Positions 1 through 7,983 of a stretch of 64,000 nucleotides of DNA are shown piece by piece. Below the pieces are notes generated by a model that had not been told where the DNA came from, did not search any database, and was given only the letters and a program-made list of their open reading frames with translations. Positions within the stretch are counted from its first letter, which is position 1; every line of letters starts with the position of its first letter. Made by a program: the position numbers and the translations under genes. The stretch comes from Gammaproteobacteria bacterium (lineage in GTDB: Bacteria; Pseudomonadota; Gammaproteobacteria; Ga0077536): positions 33,501-97,500 of the forward strand of contig JACKNG010000007.1 in NCBI GenBank assembly GCA_024235015.1. Reading direction: 5' to 3'.

Positions 1-239
1 GCGCCGGGGCCTCCGACGACATCGCCGATACGGTCGACTACAAGGCCGTCACCGACCGCATCATGGCGGCCACGCGGGCCAGCGAGTTCAAGCTCATCGA
101 GGCGCTCGCCGAGCACCTCGCGCAGACCGTGTTGACGGAGTTCGACGTGCGCTGGATCCGCATCAACATCAACAAGCAGGGCGTGCTGCGCGACGTGCGC
201 GACGTCGGCATCATCATCGAGCGCGGAGCACGGGCATGA
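1..239 (+). CDS. folB: Dihydroneopterin aldolase, C-terminal part (cut by window start)
   Basis: The open frame enters at base 3 and gives 78 residues before TGA. FolB cleaves 7,8-dihydroneopterin to 6-hydroxymethyl-dihydropterin and glycolaldehyde in cytosolic folate synthesis. The visible part has the family's C-terminal pattern: an SDDIADTVDY segment, the helix FKLIEALAEHLA, and the closing strand ININKQGVLRDVRDVGIIIERG-like region (about 205-233), whose lysine is the expected catalytic residue. The stop overlaps the folK start in an ATGA, so the two consecutive pathway steps are probably translationally coupled. The N-terminal third lies outside the window. Identification is firm because of the motif and the folK neighbour. 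Confidence 0.9.
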   Translation, partial: AGASDDIADTVDYKAVTDRIMAATRASEFKLIEALAEHLAQTVLTEFDVRWIRININKQGVLRDVRDVGIIIERGARA

Positions 240-781
240 CGCCACCGCCCGCGCGCGCGTTGGTCGGTGTCGGCAGCAACCTGGCGCCGGCGCGCAACAT
301 CGCCGGCGGGCTGGAGATGCTGACCGACCAGTTCGGCGCGCTCGAATTGTCCACCACCTACCTCAGCGCCGCGCTCGACGGTCTCGGCGATCCCTACTGG
401 AACCTCGTGGTGGCATTCTCGACCGGGCTCAACTGGTCGCAGCTGCGCGCCCGCCTCAAGCTCATCGAGGATCTCAACGGGCGCGTGCGCGGCGCGCCGG
501 CGGGCGACCCGGTGGCCCTGGATCTCGACCTCCTGGTCCTGTGCGGTGCCGGCCGCGAGGACGAATTCGACCTGCCGCTCGACGGTCTTGCCGGCGCCGG
601 CCACGTGCTCGCGCCGCTGGCCGAACTCGCCGGCGACTGGGTGCACCCGGATGCCCATTGCACGGTGACCGAGTTGTGGGCGCGCGCAGCGCCGTTCGCG
701 CCGGCGCTCGACATCGTCGTCGGCGCGCCGTGGGCAGCCGTGCGGGCGCGCAGCAGCGATGACCAGGCGGTGTCGGTATGA
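236..781 (+). CDS. folK: 6-hydroxymethyl-7,8-dihydropterin pyrophosphokinase
   Basis: HPPK transfers pyrophosphate from ATP to 6-hydroxymethyl-dihydropterin, the step after FolB. The 181-residue protein starts with the typical strand and VGSNL turn (residues 12-16), has YWN (54-56) where the family has Y-x-N, and carries the DLDLL segment (96-100) whose two aspartates bind magnesium. The stretch between GR (82-83) and DLD departs from the usual R-x4-APR-x-LDLD form, so the protein is a divergent member. It overlaps folB by ATGA at its start and the lipoprotein gene by ATGA at its end, forming a three-gene run. Confidence 0.85.
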   Translation: MTPPPARALVGVGSNLAPARNIAGGLEMLTDQFGALELSTTYLSAALDGLGDPYWNLVVAFSTGLNWSQLRARLKLIEDLNGRVRGAPAGDPVALDLDLLVLCGAGREDEFDLPLDGLAGAGHVLAPLAELAGDWVHPDAHCTVTELWARAAPFAPALDIVVGAPWAAVRARSSDDQAVSV

Positions 782-1218
782 GCATGATGCGGCAGCGTGG
801 CCTGCTGCTCGCCACCCTCCTGCTGGCCGTGCTCGCCGCGGGTTGTGCCGACGTACCCCTGGTCGGCCGTCACGAACGGACCACGGCGTTCGACGATGCC
901 ACCGACAATTACGGCAAGATGCTGCGCTGGGGCTACTTCGAAGAAGCTGCCAAGTACCTGCGTGCGCAGGACGGCAGCGCCATCGTGCCCGATCTCGACC
1001 GCGTCGCGCGTTACCGCGTCACCAGCTACACCATATCCAACAAGCTGCTCGCCGATACCGGCCGCGAGGGCCGCGTGCTCGCCACCATCGAGTACTACGA
1101 GATCGATTCCGGCGTGCTGCGCACGCTGCGCGACGAGCAGCTCTGGTGGCACGATCGCGAGTCCGATCACTGGTTCCTCGCTTCGCCCCTGCCGGCCTTC
1201 GGCATCGACACCAAGTGA
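778..1218 (+). CDS. Predicted outer-membrane lipoprotein, function unknown
   Basis: The 146-residue product has a basic N-terminus, a leucine/alanine-rich hydrophobic stretch (8-20) and an LAAGC lipobox with the lipidated Cys at 23. The +2 residue is Ala, so Lol sorting to the outer membrane is expected. The mature part is soluble, has several Tyr and Trp residues (KMLRWGYFEEAAKYLR near 46-61) and no motif I recognise. It starts inside the folK stop (ATGA) and is therefore probably co-transcribed with folate genes, without an obvious functional link. It ends 8 bases before the opposing SDR gene. Start and lipobox are clear; function is open. Confidence 0.75.
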   Translation: MSMMRQRGLLLATLLLAVLAAGCADVPLVGRHERTTAFDDATDNYGKMLRWGYFEEAAKYLRAQDGSAIVPDLDRVARYRVTSYTISNKLLADTGREGRVLATIEYYEIDSGVLRTLRDEQLWWHDRESDHWFLASPLPAFGIDTK

Positions 1219-1226
1219 CGGGGCGC

Positions 1227-2042
1227 TCAGCCGCTCAGCAGGCGGCCGCCATCGACGTTGATGACGTGACCGGTGACGTAAGTCGCCCCCGCCAGGTAAC
1301 ACACCGCCGCGGCGATGTCGGCCGGCTCGCCGCGCCGTTCCAGGGGCACCGCGCGCAGGGCCGCGGCACGCGCCGCCGGCGCTTCCGATTCCGCCCACAG
1401 GATGGCGCCGGGGGAGACCGCGTTGACCCGCACTGCCGGCGCGAGTTCGAGCGCGAGCGAGCGGGTCACGGCGAGCAGCCCGGCCTTCGAGGCACAGTAG
1501 ATGGCATAGCCGGCGCGCGGTCGCTCGCCATGGATGTCGGCGATGTTGACGATCGCGCCGCGATGGCGGCCGAGCAGTGGTGCCGCGGCGACGGCGAGGA
1601 AGTAGGGCGTACGCAGGTTGATGGCCTGGATGCGCTCCCAGGCCGCGTAGTCCTCGGCTTCGAGCGCGTTGGCGTCGAACACCGAGGCGTTGTTGACGAG
1701 CAGGTCGAGGCGCCCGCGGCGACGTTCGATGGCTGCCACCAGGCGGCTGCCGGCGCGCCGCGCGGCGAGATCCTGGCGCAGGGTGAAGGCCGAGTGCGAG
1801 CGCACCTCGTTCAGCTCCGCGGCGAGTTCGCGCGCCGCCGCCGCCGAGGTGTGGTAGTGGATGGCGAGGTCGTAGCCGGCCGCGTGCAGGGCACGCACGG
1901 TGGCCGCGCCGAGGCGCCGCGCGCCGCCCGTGACCAGCGCCAGCGGGCGCGTATGCGCGTCGTCGGGTGTCGAGCGATGCGTGCTGATGGGTGCCGGCCG
2001 GCTGCCTGAGCGCGGCCACCTCGAACGATGAACGGGGCGCAA
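1227..2042 (-). CDS. Pteridine reductase-like short-chain dehydrogenase
   Basis: An SDR-family NADPH oxidoreductase of about 271 residues. The cofactor motif is TGGARRLG rather than the common TGxxxGxG; the RR pair is typical of pteridine reductases (PTR1, FolM), which reduce dihydropterins or dihydrofolate. An NNAS motif, IVNIADIHG and the YCASK active-site pair (Tyr-x3-Lys) follow, and it ends with VINVDGG as in active SDRs. It lies tail to tail with the folB-folK run, which agrees with a pterin role. The only in-frame start of common type is TTG at 2042, which overlaps the divergent methyltransferase start at 2028 by 15 bases; the first ~25 residues look non-conserved, so the true start is uncertain. 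Confidence 0.8.
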   Translation of the reverse strand: MRPVHRSRWPRSGSRPAPISTHRSTPDDAHTRPLALVTGGARRLGAATVRALHAAGYDLAIHYHTSAAAARELAAELNEVRSHSAFTLRQDLAARRAGSRLVAAIERRRGRLDLLVNNASVFDANALEAEDYAAWERIQAINLRTPYFLAVAAAPLLGRHRGAIVNIADIHGERPRAGYAIYCASKAGLLAVTRSLALELAPAVRVNAVSPGAILWAESEAPAARAAALRAVPLERRGEPADIAAAVCYLAGATYVTGHVINVDGGRLLSG

Positions 2043-3200
2043 AGCTTACCGGATCCCGATCGCGCGGGGCTAGAACGCTCGGCGGTGCTGGTCGACCGGA
2101 TCCGCGCCGCCATCGCCGCCACCGCCGCTGGCGTCATCGGCTTCGACACCTTCATGGCGATGGCCCTCTACACGCCCGGTCTCGGTTACTACGCGGCCGG
2201 GCAGGCCATCTTCGGTGCGCCCGGCGACTTCGTCACCGCGCCCGAGAGCGGCGAACTGTTCGGCCGCTGCCTCGCGCGCCAGTGCGCCGAGGTGCTGACC
2301 CAGGGCGGTGACGCCATCGTCGAGTACGGCGCCGGCAGTGGCCGCCTCGCCGCGCTGCTGATCGATCTGCTGGCACCCGATTTTCCCGCGTTGCGCTACC
2401 ACATCGTCGAGCCCAGTGCCGCGCTGCGCGTACGTCAGCGGGCGACGCTCGAAGCCGGCGCGGGCGAACGGCTGGCCCGGCTGAGCTGGTCGGAGGATCA
2501 TCCCCGGCTCGGCGGCGGCGGCGTCATCATCGCCAACGAAGTGGTCGATGCCATGCCCGCGCGCTGCTACACCATCATCGACGGGCAGCCGTGCGAGCTC
2601 GGCGTGACCTGGGCGGACGGCGCATTCGCCTGGCGTCCCCGTGCCGCCGCGCCACCACCGTCGGCATTGGCGGGCGCCCTCGCCGCCTGCGCCGAGGGCT
2701 ACCGCTGCGAACACATCGTCGGGCTGGCGGCCTGGTGCGCCGGTCTGCGCGACGTGTTTGAGCGTGGCGTCGCCCTGGTCGCCGACTACGGCTACCCGCG
2801 CCACGAGATCCTGCATCCCGCGCGGTCGGCGGGGACGCTCAAGTGCCACTATCGGCACCATGTCCACGATGACCCGTTCTTCCACCCGGGGCTGCAGGAC
2901 ATCACCGTTGCGGTCGATTTCACGACCCTGGCCGAAGCCGGCGCCGGCGCCGGCTGGCGCATCGCGGGCTACCTGCCCCAGGCACATTTTCTCATCGGTT
3001 GCGGCCTCGAACGGCTCATGGCCGCGCTGCACAGCGGTGACGCCGCGGCGGACTATGCGCGGGCCCAGGAAGCAAAACGATTGTTACTTCCGGGCGAGAT
3101 GGGACAGGTGGTCAAGGTCCTGGCCCTGGCGCTCGACTATGATGCGCCGCTCGCCGCCTTCGCTGTCGACGAGCGTCAGCGTCTCGGCGGATTTGCCTGA
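2028..3200 (+). CDS. MidA/NDUFAF7-family SAM-dependent methyltransferase
   Basis: A 390-residue class I methyltransferase of the MidA (COG1565) family. The family hallmark FGAPGDFVTAPE occurs near residues 63-74, followed by the SAM-binding VEYGAGSGRLAALL (about 100-113) and IANEVVDAMPA (about 168-178). The eukaryotic homologue NDUFAF7 methylates an arginine of a complex I subunit; the bacterial substrate is not established. The gene is divergent from the pteridine-reductase-like gene with overlapping starts, and it is followed after 24 bases by uppP. Family assignment is firm; substrate is unknown. Confidence 0.88.
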   Translation: MNGAQSLPDPDRAGLERSAVLVDRIRAAIAATAAGVIGFDTFMAMALYTPGLGYYAAGQAIFGAPGDFVTAPESGELFGRCLARQCAEVLTQGGDAIVEYGAGSGRLAALLIDLLAPDFPALRYHIVEPSAALRVRQRATLEAGAGERLARLSWSEDHPRLGGGGVIIANEVVDAMPARCYTIIDGQPCELGVTWADGAFAWRPRAAAPPPSALAGALAACAEGYRCEHIVGLAAWCAGLRDVFERGVALVADYGYPRHEILHPARSAGTLKCHYRHHVHDDPFFHPGLQDITVAVDFTTLAEAGAGAGWRIAGYLPQAHFLIGCGLERLMAALHSGDAAADYARAQEAKRLLLPGEMGQVVKVLALALDYDAPLAAFAVDERQRLGGFA

Positions 3201-3224
3201 GCGCATGAGGTTCGATACGTCCCC

Positions 3225-4025
3225 GTGACCACTTTCCAGCTTGTCGTCATCGCGCTGGCCCAGGGCCTGACCGAGTTCCTGCCGATCTCGAGCTCGGCGC
3301 ATCTCATCCTGATCCCGCAGCTCACCGGCTGGCCCGACCAGGGGCTGGCCTTCGACGTCGCCGCCCACGTCGGCAGCCTGGTCGCGGTGTGTACCTACTT
3401 CCGCGCCGACCTGGTCGAGCTGACGCGGCACTGGCTGCGCTCCTGCGCCACGCGGCAGCTGGACGCGCCGGCGCGCCTCGCCTGGGGCGTGCTGCTAGGC
3501 ACCATCCCGGTCGGCCTGGTCGGGCTGTTCGGCCACGATTACATCGAGCAGTCGTTGCGCTCGCCCTTGCTGATCGCGGCGACCACGGTGTTCTTCGGCA
3601 TCGCGCTGTGGCTGGCCGATCGACTCGGCCGCCGTCGTCGGCCGCTGGGCGAACTCGGTTTCGGCGACGTCGCCCTGATCGGCTGTGCGCAGGCCCTGGC
3701 GCTGGTTCCCGGCGTGTCGCGCTCGGGCATCACGATGACCGCGGCCCTGGCCGCGGGGCTGACCCGCGACGCCGGCGCACGCTTCTCCTTCCTGCTCTCG
3801 ATCCCGGTGATCGTGCTCGCCGGCGGGCTCGAGTTCGTGGCCCTGGTCCGCGCCGGTGGCAGCCATCCCTGGGGCCAGCTCGCGCTGGTCACGCTGCTGT
3901 CCGCGCTGAGCGCGTTCGCCTGCATCCACTTCTTCCTGCGTTTCATCGAGCGTATCGGCATGGGGCCGTTCGCGGTCTACCGCCTGCTGCTGGGGGGCGT
4001 GCTGCTCGCCGTCTTCGCCCTCTGA
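3225..4025 (+). CDS. uppP: Undecaprenyl-diphosphate phosphatase
   Basis: UppP (BacA) dephosphorylates undecaprenyl pyrophosphate to recycle the lipid carrier for peptidoglycan and surface polymers. The 266-residue protein is almost entirely membrane-spanning. It has both signature regions: QGLTEFLPISSSAHL near the N-terminus (acidic catalytic motif) and PGVSRSGIT around residue 163. Length matches the family. The start is GTG. The last bases before the next gene contain no clear terminator. Housekeeping call with little doubt. Confidence 0.95.
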   Translation: MTTFQLVVIALAQGLTEFLPISSSAHLILIPQLTGWPDQGLAFDVAAHVGSLVAVCTYFRADLVELTRHWLRSCATRQLDAPARLAWGVLLGTIPVGLVGLFGHDYIEQSLRSPLLIAATTVFFGIALWLADRLGRRRRPLGELGFGDVALIGCAQALALVPGVSRSGITMTAALAAGLTRDAGARFSFLLSIPVIVLAGGLEFVALVRAGGSHPWGQLALVTLLSALSAFACIHFFLRFIERIGMGPFAVYRLLLGGVLLAVFAL

Positions 4026-4108
4026 GGCCCGCCGCGCTCGTGCAACTCTCGGCCGCGGGGAAGGTCGTATAGGGCCGGTCCGCAGGCTGTTGGCAATCAC
4101 GGAGGCTG

Positions 4109-4738
4109 ATGATGAGGAATGGAACGAACGCGGTCGTGCGACTGCTGGGTGGCGCCTGCTTGCTCGTGCTGAGCACGACGGTGACGGCGGCAGGGGTGTC
4201 GGTGGCGCCGGGCCAGGCCGTGGCGACCTTTGCCGGCGGTTGCTTCTGGTGCATGGAGGGGCCGTTCGACGTCCTCGACGGCGTGATCTCGACGACCTCC
4301 GGTTACACCGGCGGGCAGGTCGTCGACCCGAGCTACGAACAGGTGTCTTCGGGTACGACCGGTCACGCCGAAGCGGTCCAGGTCGTCTACGACCCGGCGC
4401 GCATCAGCTACGAGCAGTTGCTCGACGTGTTCTGGCACAACATCGACCCGACCACCCCGGACGCGCAGTTCTGCGACCACGGCAACCAGTACCGCCCGGC
4501 CATCTTCTACCACGACGAGGCCCAGCACGCGGCCGCCGAGGCCTCGCGCAGCGCACTCGAGGCCGACAAGCCCTTCGCCGGACCGATCCGAGTCGGGATC
4601 ACCGCGGCGACCGCCTTCTACCCGGCGGAGGACTATCACCAGGATTACTACCAGAAGAATCCCCTGCGCTACCGTTTCTACCGCTTCAACTGCGGCCGTG
4701 ACCAGCGCCTGACCGAGCTGTGGGGCAAGTCGCACTGA
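4109..4738 (+). CDS. msrA: Exported peptide methionine sulfoxide reductase A
   Basis: MsrA reduces the S form of methionine sulfoxide in proteins. The catalytic motif GCFWCME is at 44-50, with the nucleophilic Cys45; the QYRPAIFY substrate-binding segment and a late Cys (FNCGRD) for thiol recycling also fit. Unlike cytosolic MsrA, the protein begins with a hydrophobic signal segment (about 9-28, ending TAAG), so it probably works in the periplasm. GGAGG (4101-4105) lies only 3 bases before the first ATG but 6 before the second ATG at 4112, so initiation at 4112 is slightly more likely. A GC-rich palindrome follows the stop. Confidence 0.92.
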   Translation: MMRNGTNAVVRLLGGACLLVLSTTVTAAGVSVAPGQAVATFAGGCFWCMEGPFDVLDGVISTTSGYTGGQVVDPSYEQVSSGTTGHAEAVQVVYDPARISYEQLLDVFWHNIDPTTPDAQFCDHGNQYRPAIFYHDEAQHAAAEASRSALEADKPFAGPIRVGITAATAFYPAEDYHQDYYQKNPLRYRFYRFNCGRDQRLTELWGKSH

Positions 4739-4744
4739 GTCGCC

Positions 4745-4760
4745 GGCGTCGCGCGACGCC
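4745..4760. terminator. GC-rich palindrome after msrA
   Basis: GGCGTC and GACGCC flank a GCGC centre, a perfect inverted repeat 6 bases after the msrA stop. There is no T-run, so it is at best a weak terminator or mRNA 3'-end stabiliser. The rest of the 159-base gap up to 4897 shows no other feature. Confidence 0.3.
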
Positions 4761-4897
4761 ACCCTGATCCAACTCAATCCGGGCGCGTGTCCCGTTGTGG
4801 TTGCCGGCGTGACGCCGTGCTACTGTGACCGCCGCCCGGCCGCGGCGAGACGCGTGCGGTACCGGCGGCGGACAATCGGGGAGCGCGAGTCGACCAG

Positions 4898-5797
4898 ATG
4901 GCGGAACCAACGGCGCGGGGGCTGGCCGTCCTGTCGGCGGACATCGCCGGCAGCACCGCACTCTACGACACCCTGGGCGACAACGCTGCGCGTGACATCG
5001 TCGCCGGCTGTCTCGATGCCCTGCGCCACTACTGCGTAGAGCACGGCGGACACGTGGTGGCCGAGATCGGCGACCAGATCGTGGCCCAGTTCATGGACGC
5101 CACCGAGGCCGCGGCCGTCGCCTCCGAAATCCACGTCCATCTCCACGAGCAGCATGCCGAGCGCGACGACGTGCGCCCGCGCATGCGGGTCGGCCTGCAT
5201 TTCGGCACCGTGCCGCAGGGCGGTGACCCGCTGGGCTGCGAGACCCACAAGATTGCCGACTGGGCCTGCCGCAATGCCAAGCCCGAGCAGACCCTCGCCA
5301 CCCGCGCCCTCATCGACCAGTTGCCGCGCATCTTCCGCGCCGTGTCGCGCTACGTCGACGACGAGACCTGGAATTTCGTTTCCATCGAGCACGTCGAACT
5401 CTACGAGGTGATCTGGGACGTCGAGTCGATTACGGCTTACGCCGGGGAGAAGCCGGGGCGCGACGACGGTGGTTACAGCCGTGTCGTGTTCAGCCACGGC
5501 GATGCCAGCATCACCGTCGATGCCGAGCGCCCGGTCGTCTCGATCGGCCGCGCGCCGCACAACGACCTCGTCATCCGCAAGGACCTCATCTCGCGCCAGC
5601 ATCTGAGTGCACAGTTCAGCCGCGGCCGCTGCACCGTGACCGACAACAGCACCAACGGCTCGCTGGTGGTGCTCGACGACGGCACGCGCTTCGACCTCAA
5701 GCGCGACTCGCTGCGCCTGAGCGGCAGCGGGGTCATCATCCCCGGCAAGCCCGAGCGCCAGGACGACGCCTACGCCATCAGTTTCCGCTGCGAGTGA
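4898..5797 (+). CDS. Degenerate class III cyclase domain fused to FHA domain
   Basis: The 299-residue protein has an N-terminal class III nucleotidyl cyclase fold (about 8-175) and a C-terminal FHA phosphothreonine-binding domain (about 195-295). In the cyclase, both metal-binding aspartates are in place (ADIAGST, Asp15; IGDQIV, Asp59). Aligning from the AKP turn, the transition-state Asn and Arg of N-x3-R are replaced by Lys118 and Trp122. The FHA part keeps its binding residues: GR (217-218), SRQH (232-235), Asn250 and TNG (252-254). No signal peptide or membrane segment is visible, so it should be cytosolic. It may be a nucleotide sensor or scaffold rather than an active cyclase. It converges on cca with a 20-base overlap. 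Confidence 0.82.
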   Translation: MAEPTARGLAVLSADIAGSTALYDTLGDNAARDIVAGCLDALRHYCVEHGGHVVAEIGDQIVAQFMDATEAAAVASEIHVHLHEQHAERDDVRPRMRVGLHFGTVPQGGDPLGCETHKIADWACRNAKPEQTLATRALIDQLPRIFRAVSRYVDDETWNFVSIEHVELYEVIWDVESITAYAGEKPGRDDGGYSRVVFSHGDASITVDAERPVVSIGRAPHNDLVIRKDLISRQHLSAQFSRGRCTVTDNSTNGSLVVLDDGTRFDLKRDSLRLSGSGVIIPGKPERQDDAYAISFRCE

Positions 5798-6983
5798 GGG
5801 CTTCGACGCGGGCCTGGTGGATGGCCGCGCGTAGTGCCTCGCCCTTGAGTCCACTGGCGGCCAGTGCGCGGGCATCGACCGTCGCAGTGATGGCCGCGGC
5901 CCTGCGCAGCCAGGCGGCCTGCGGGTAATCGCGATCGGCCCAGCCGGCGCGGCCGGTGGCGTCGATCAGGCAGGCTTCCAGGAACTGTTCGAAGCGCGCC
6001 GCGCGCCGCCACGCATCGGCCTGTTCGAGCAGGCCGACCACGGTCGCCGGTTTCATCTCCTCGGCGCGGTGCACGCGGGTGTGCAGCGCCGCTACCAGGC
6101 AGGCCAGTTCACGGTGCTCGCGCGGGACGCGCAGGCGCGTGGCGAGCGCCTCGATGAGGGCGACGCCGCGTTCCTCGTGGCCGCGGTGCGAGGGCAGCAT
6201 GGCGGGTGGCGTGGTGCCCTTGCCGAGGTCGTGCACGAGGACGGCGAAGCGCACGGTCTCCGGCGCGTCGCGGCGCTCGGCCTGGGTGAGCGCGAGCAGG
6301 ACGTGTTCGCCGGTGTCGATTTCGGGGTGGTAGCGCGCCGGCTGCGGCACGCCGAACAGGCGGTCGACCTCCGGCAGCAGCGCGGCCAGCGCGCCGCACT
6401 CGCGCAGCACGCCGATGAAGCGCGCGGGGTAAGGCGCCATGAGGGCGCGACGCAGCTCACCCCAGACCCGTTCGGCGGCCAGCGTGGCGAGTTCGCCGCT
6501 GGCGGTGATGGCGCGCATGAGTTCCAGGGTCTCCGGTGCGATGGCGAAGTCGAGCCGTGCGGCGAAGCGCGCGGCGCGCAGCACGCGCAGGGGATCTTCG
6601 CGAAACGCAGCGGTGACGTGGCGCAACACGCGGCGTGCGAGATCGGCCTGCCCGCCGTAGGGATCGATGATCCTGCCGGCGTCGTCCATGGCCATGGCGT
6701 TGACGGTGAAGTCGCGGCGCGCAAGGTCCTCCTCCAGGCTCACGCCGTCGGCCCGGGTGACGAAGCCGGTATAGCCCTGGCCCGACTTGCGCTCGGTGCG
6801 GGCGAGCGCGTACTCCTCGCCGCTGTCGGGGTGGAGGAAGACGGGGAAGTCGGCGCCGACCTTGCGAAAACCGCGCGCGAGCAGTTCCTCCGCACTGCCA
6901 CCGACGACCACCCAGTCGCGATCCTTGATCGGGATCCCGAGCAGGAAATCGCGCACCGCGCCGCCGACCTGGTAGATCTCCAC
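5778..6983 (-). CDS. cca: CCA-adding tRNA nucleotidyltransferase with HD domain
   Basis: The 401-residue enzyme adds or repairs the CCA end of tRNAs. It has the class II head motif GGAVRD (7-12) with catalytic DRD (21-23), the RRDFTVNAM segment, the EDPLRVLRAARF neck motif, and a C-terminal HD domain (VHDLGKG) as in the multifunctional bacterial form with phosphohydrolase activity. It is the last gene of the slt / NDUFA9-like / cca run, 34 bases after the preceding gene. Its 3' end overlaps the opposing cyclase-FHA gene by 20 bases. Confidence 0.95.
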   Translation of the reverse strand: MEIYQVGGAVRDFLLGIPIKDRDWVVVGGSAEELLARGFRKVGADFPVFLHPDSGEEYALARTERKSGQGYTGFVTRADGVSLEEDLARRDFTVNAMAMDDAGRIIDPYGGQADLARRVLRHVTAAFREDPLRVLRAARFAARLDFAIAPETLELMRAITASGELATLAAERVWGELRRALMAPYPARFIGVLRECGALAALLPEVDRLFGVPQPARYHPEIDTGEHVLLALTQAERRDAPETVRFAVLVHDLGKGTTPPAMLPSHRGHEERGVALIEALATRLRVPREHRELACLVAALHTRVHRAEEMKPATVVGLLEQADAWRRAARFEQFLEACLIDATGRAGWADRDYPQAAWLRRAAAITATVDARALAASGLKGEALRAAIHQARVEALTRSGN

Positions 6984-7017
6984 GACTCAGCCGGGCGCGG
7001 CGGCCCGCAGCGTGCAA

Positions 7018-7983
7018 TCAGTCGCGGCCGGCGGACGTGCGGTGTGCATAGTAGCGGTGGCGGAGGTCGCCTCCGCCGAGGTAGCGGGGCACGACGACGC
7101 GCATGGGGGTCGGCTCGATGCCGAGCTGGTCGAGCCCGTTGGCCTGCGGGCACACCGAGTCCTCGCTCAGCGAGCGCAGGTTGTCGCGCGAAAAGGGCTT
7201 GCCCGGGACGTGCTCGAGGATGTTGGCCTGCAGGGACGAGAGGAAACCGTTGAGGCCGATCACGCGCACGGGCCGGCCGATGACGCGGCCGAGATAGCTG
7301 ACGATCTCGCCCAGGGTCATGACTTCGGGGCCGCCCAGATCGTAGCGCTGGCCGGCGGCTTCGCGCCGGGTCAGACAGCGCAGCATGGCCTCGGCGACGT
7401 CGCCGACGAAGACCGGCTGCAGGCGCGCATCGGCACGGGCGAGCGGGAACACGCCGGGGGCGAGGCGCAGGAGCGCGGCGAAGCGGTTGGTGAAATCGTC
7501 GTGCGGCCCGAACATCACCGAGGGCCGCAGGATGGTCACCGTCAGGCGCTTGCCGCTCTCGGCGAGGAGCAGCTTCTCCGCCTCACCCTTGCTGCGCAGG
7601 TAGTAGCTGGGCGCGAAGCTGTCGGCGTTCAGCGCGCTCATGTGCAGGAGATGGGGCACGTCGGCCGTCTTGCAGGCCTTGGCCGCACGTAGCGGGATGT
7701 CGACATGTGCCTGGCGGAAGCCGGTGCCGTCGTCGCCGCGCTCGTTGAGGATGCCAACCAGGTTGACCACGGCATCGAGCCCGGCGAAGCCGTGGTTGTA
7801 CTGTTCCTGCTCGCGCGGGTCGAGCTCGATCACCTCGGTGTCGGGCAGCAGCCACACCTCGCGGGCGTGGCTGCGCGCGCGGGTGAAGATGCGCACGCGG
7901 TGACCGCCGGCGACGAGGCGGTTGGCGAGAACGCCGCCGACGAAGCCGCTGCCGCCGAGTATGCCTATGGTCATCCTGCTCAT
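7018..7983 (-). CDS. NDUFA9-like NAD(P)-binding epimerase/dehydratase-family protein
   Basis: An atypical SDR of about 321 residues with the nucleotide-binding GGSGFVG at its start and the Y-x3-K pair in YYLRSKGEAE. It resembles the bacterial relatives of complex I subunit NDUFA9. The substrate is unknown; quinone- or complex-I-related roles are inferred only from the eukaryotic name. ATG at 7983 overlaps the slt stop as ATGA, which decides this start over the longer upstream reading; ATG at 7974 is also possible. It sits between slt and cca. Confidence 0.85.
   Translation of the reverse strand: MSRMTIGILGGSGFVGGVLANRLVAGGHRVRIFTRARSHAREVWLLPDTEVIELDPREQEQYNHGFAGLDAVVNLVGILNERGDDGTGFRQAHVDIPLRAAKACKTADVPHLLHMSALNADSFAPSYYLRSKGEAEKLLLAESGKRLTVTILRPSVMFGPHDDFTNRFAALLRLAPGVFPLARADARLQPVFVGDVAEAMLRCLTRREAAGQRYDLGGPEVMTLGEIVSYLGRVIGRPVRVIGLNGFLSSLQANILEHVPGKPFSRDNLRSLSEDSVCPQANGLDQLGIEPTPMRVVVPRYLGGGDLRHRYYAHRTSAGRD

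Noticed and set aside
394..2019. A 541-residue minus-strand frame over folK and the SDR gene
   Set aside because: It crosses several real genes in other frames and contains no motif.
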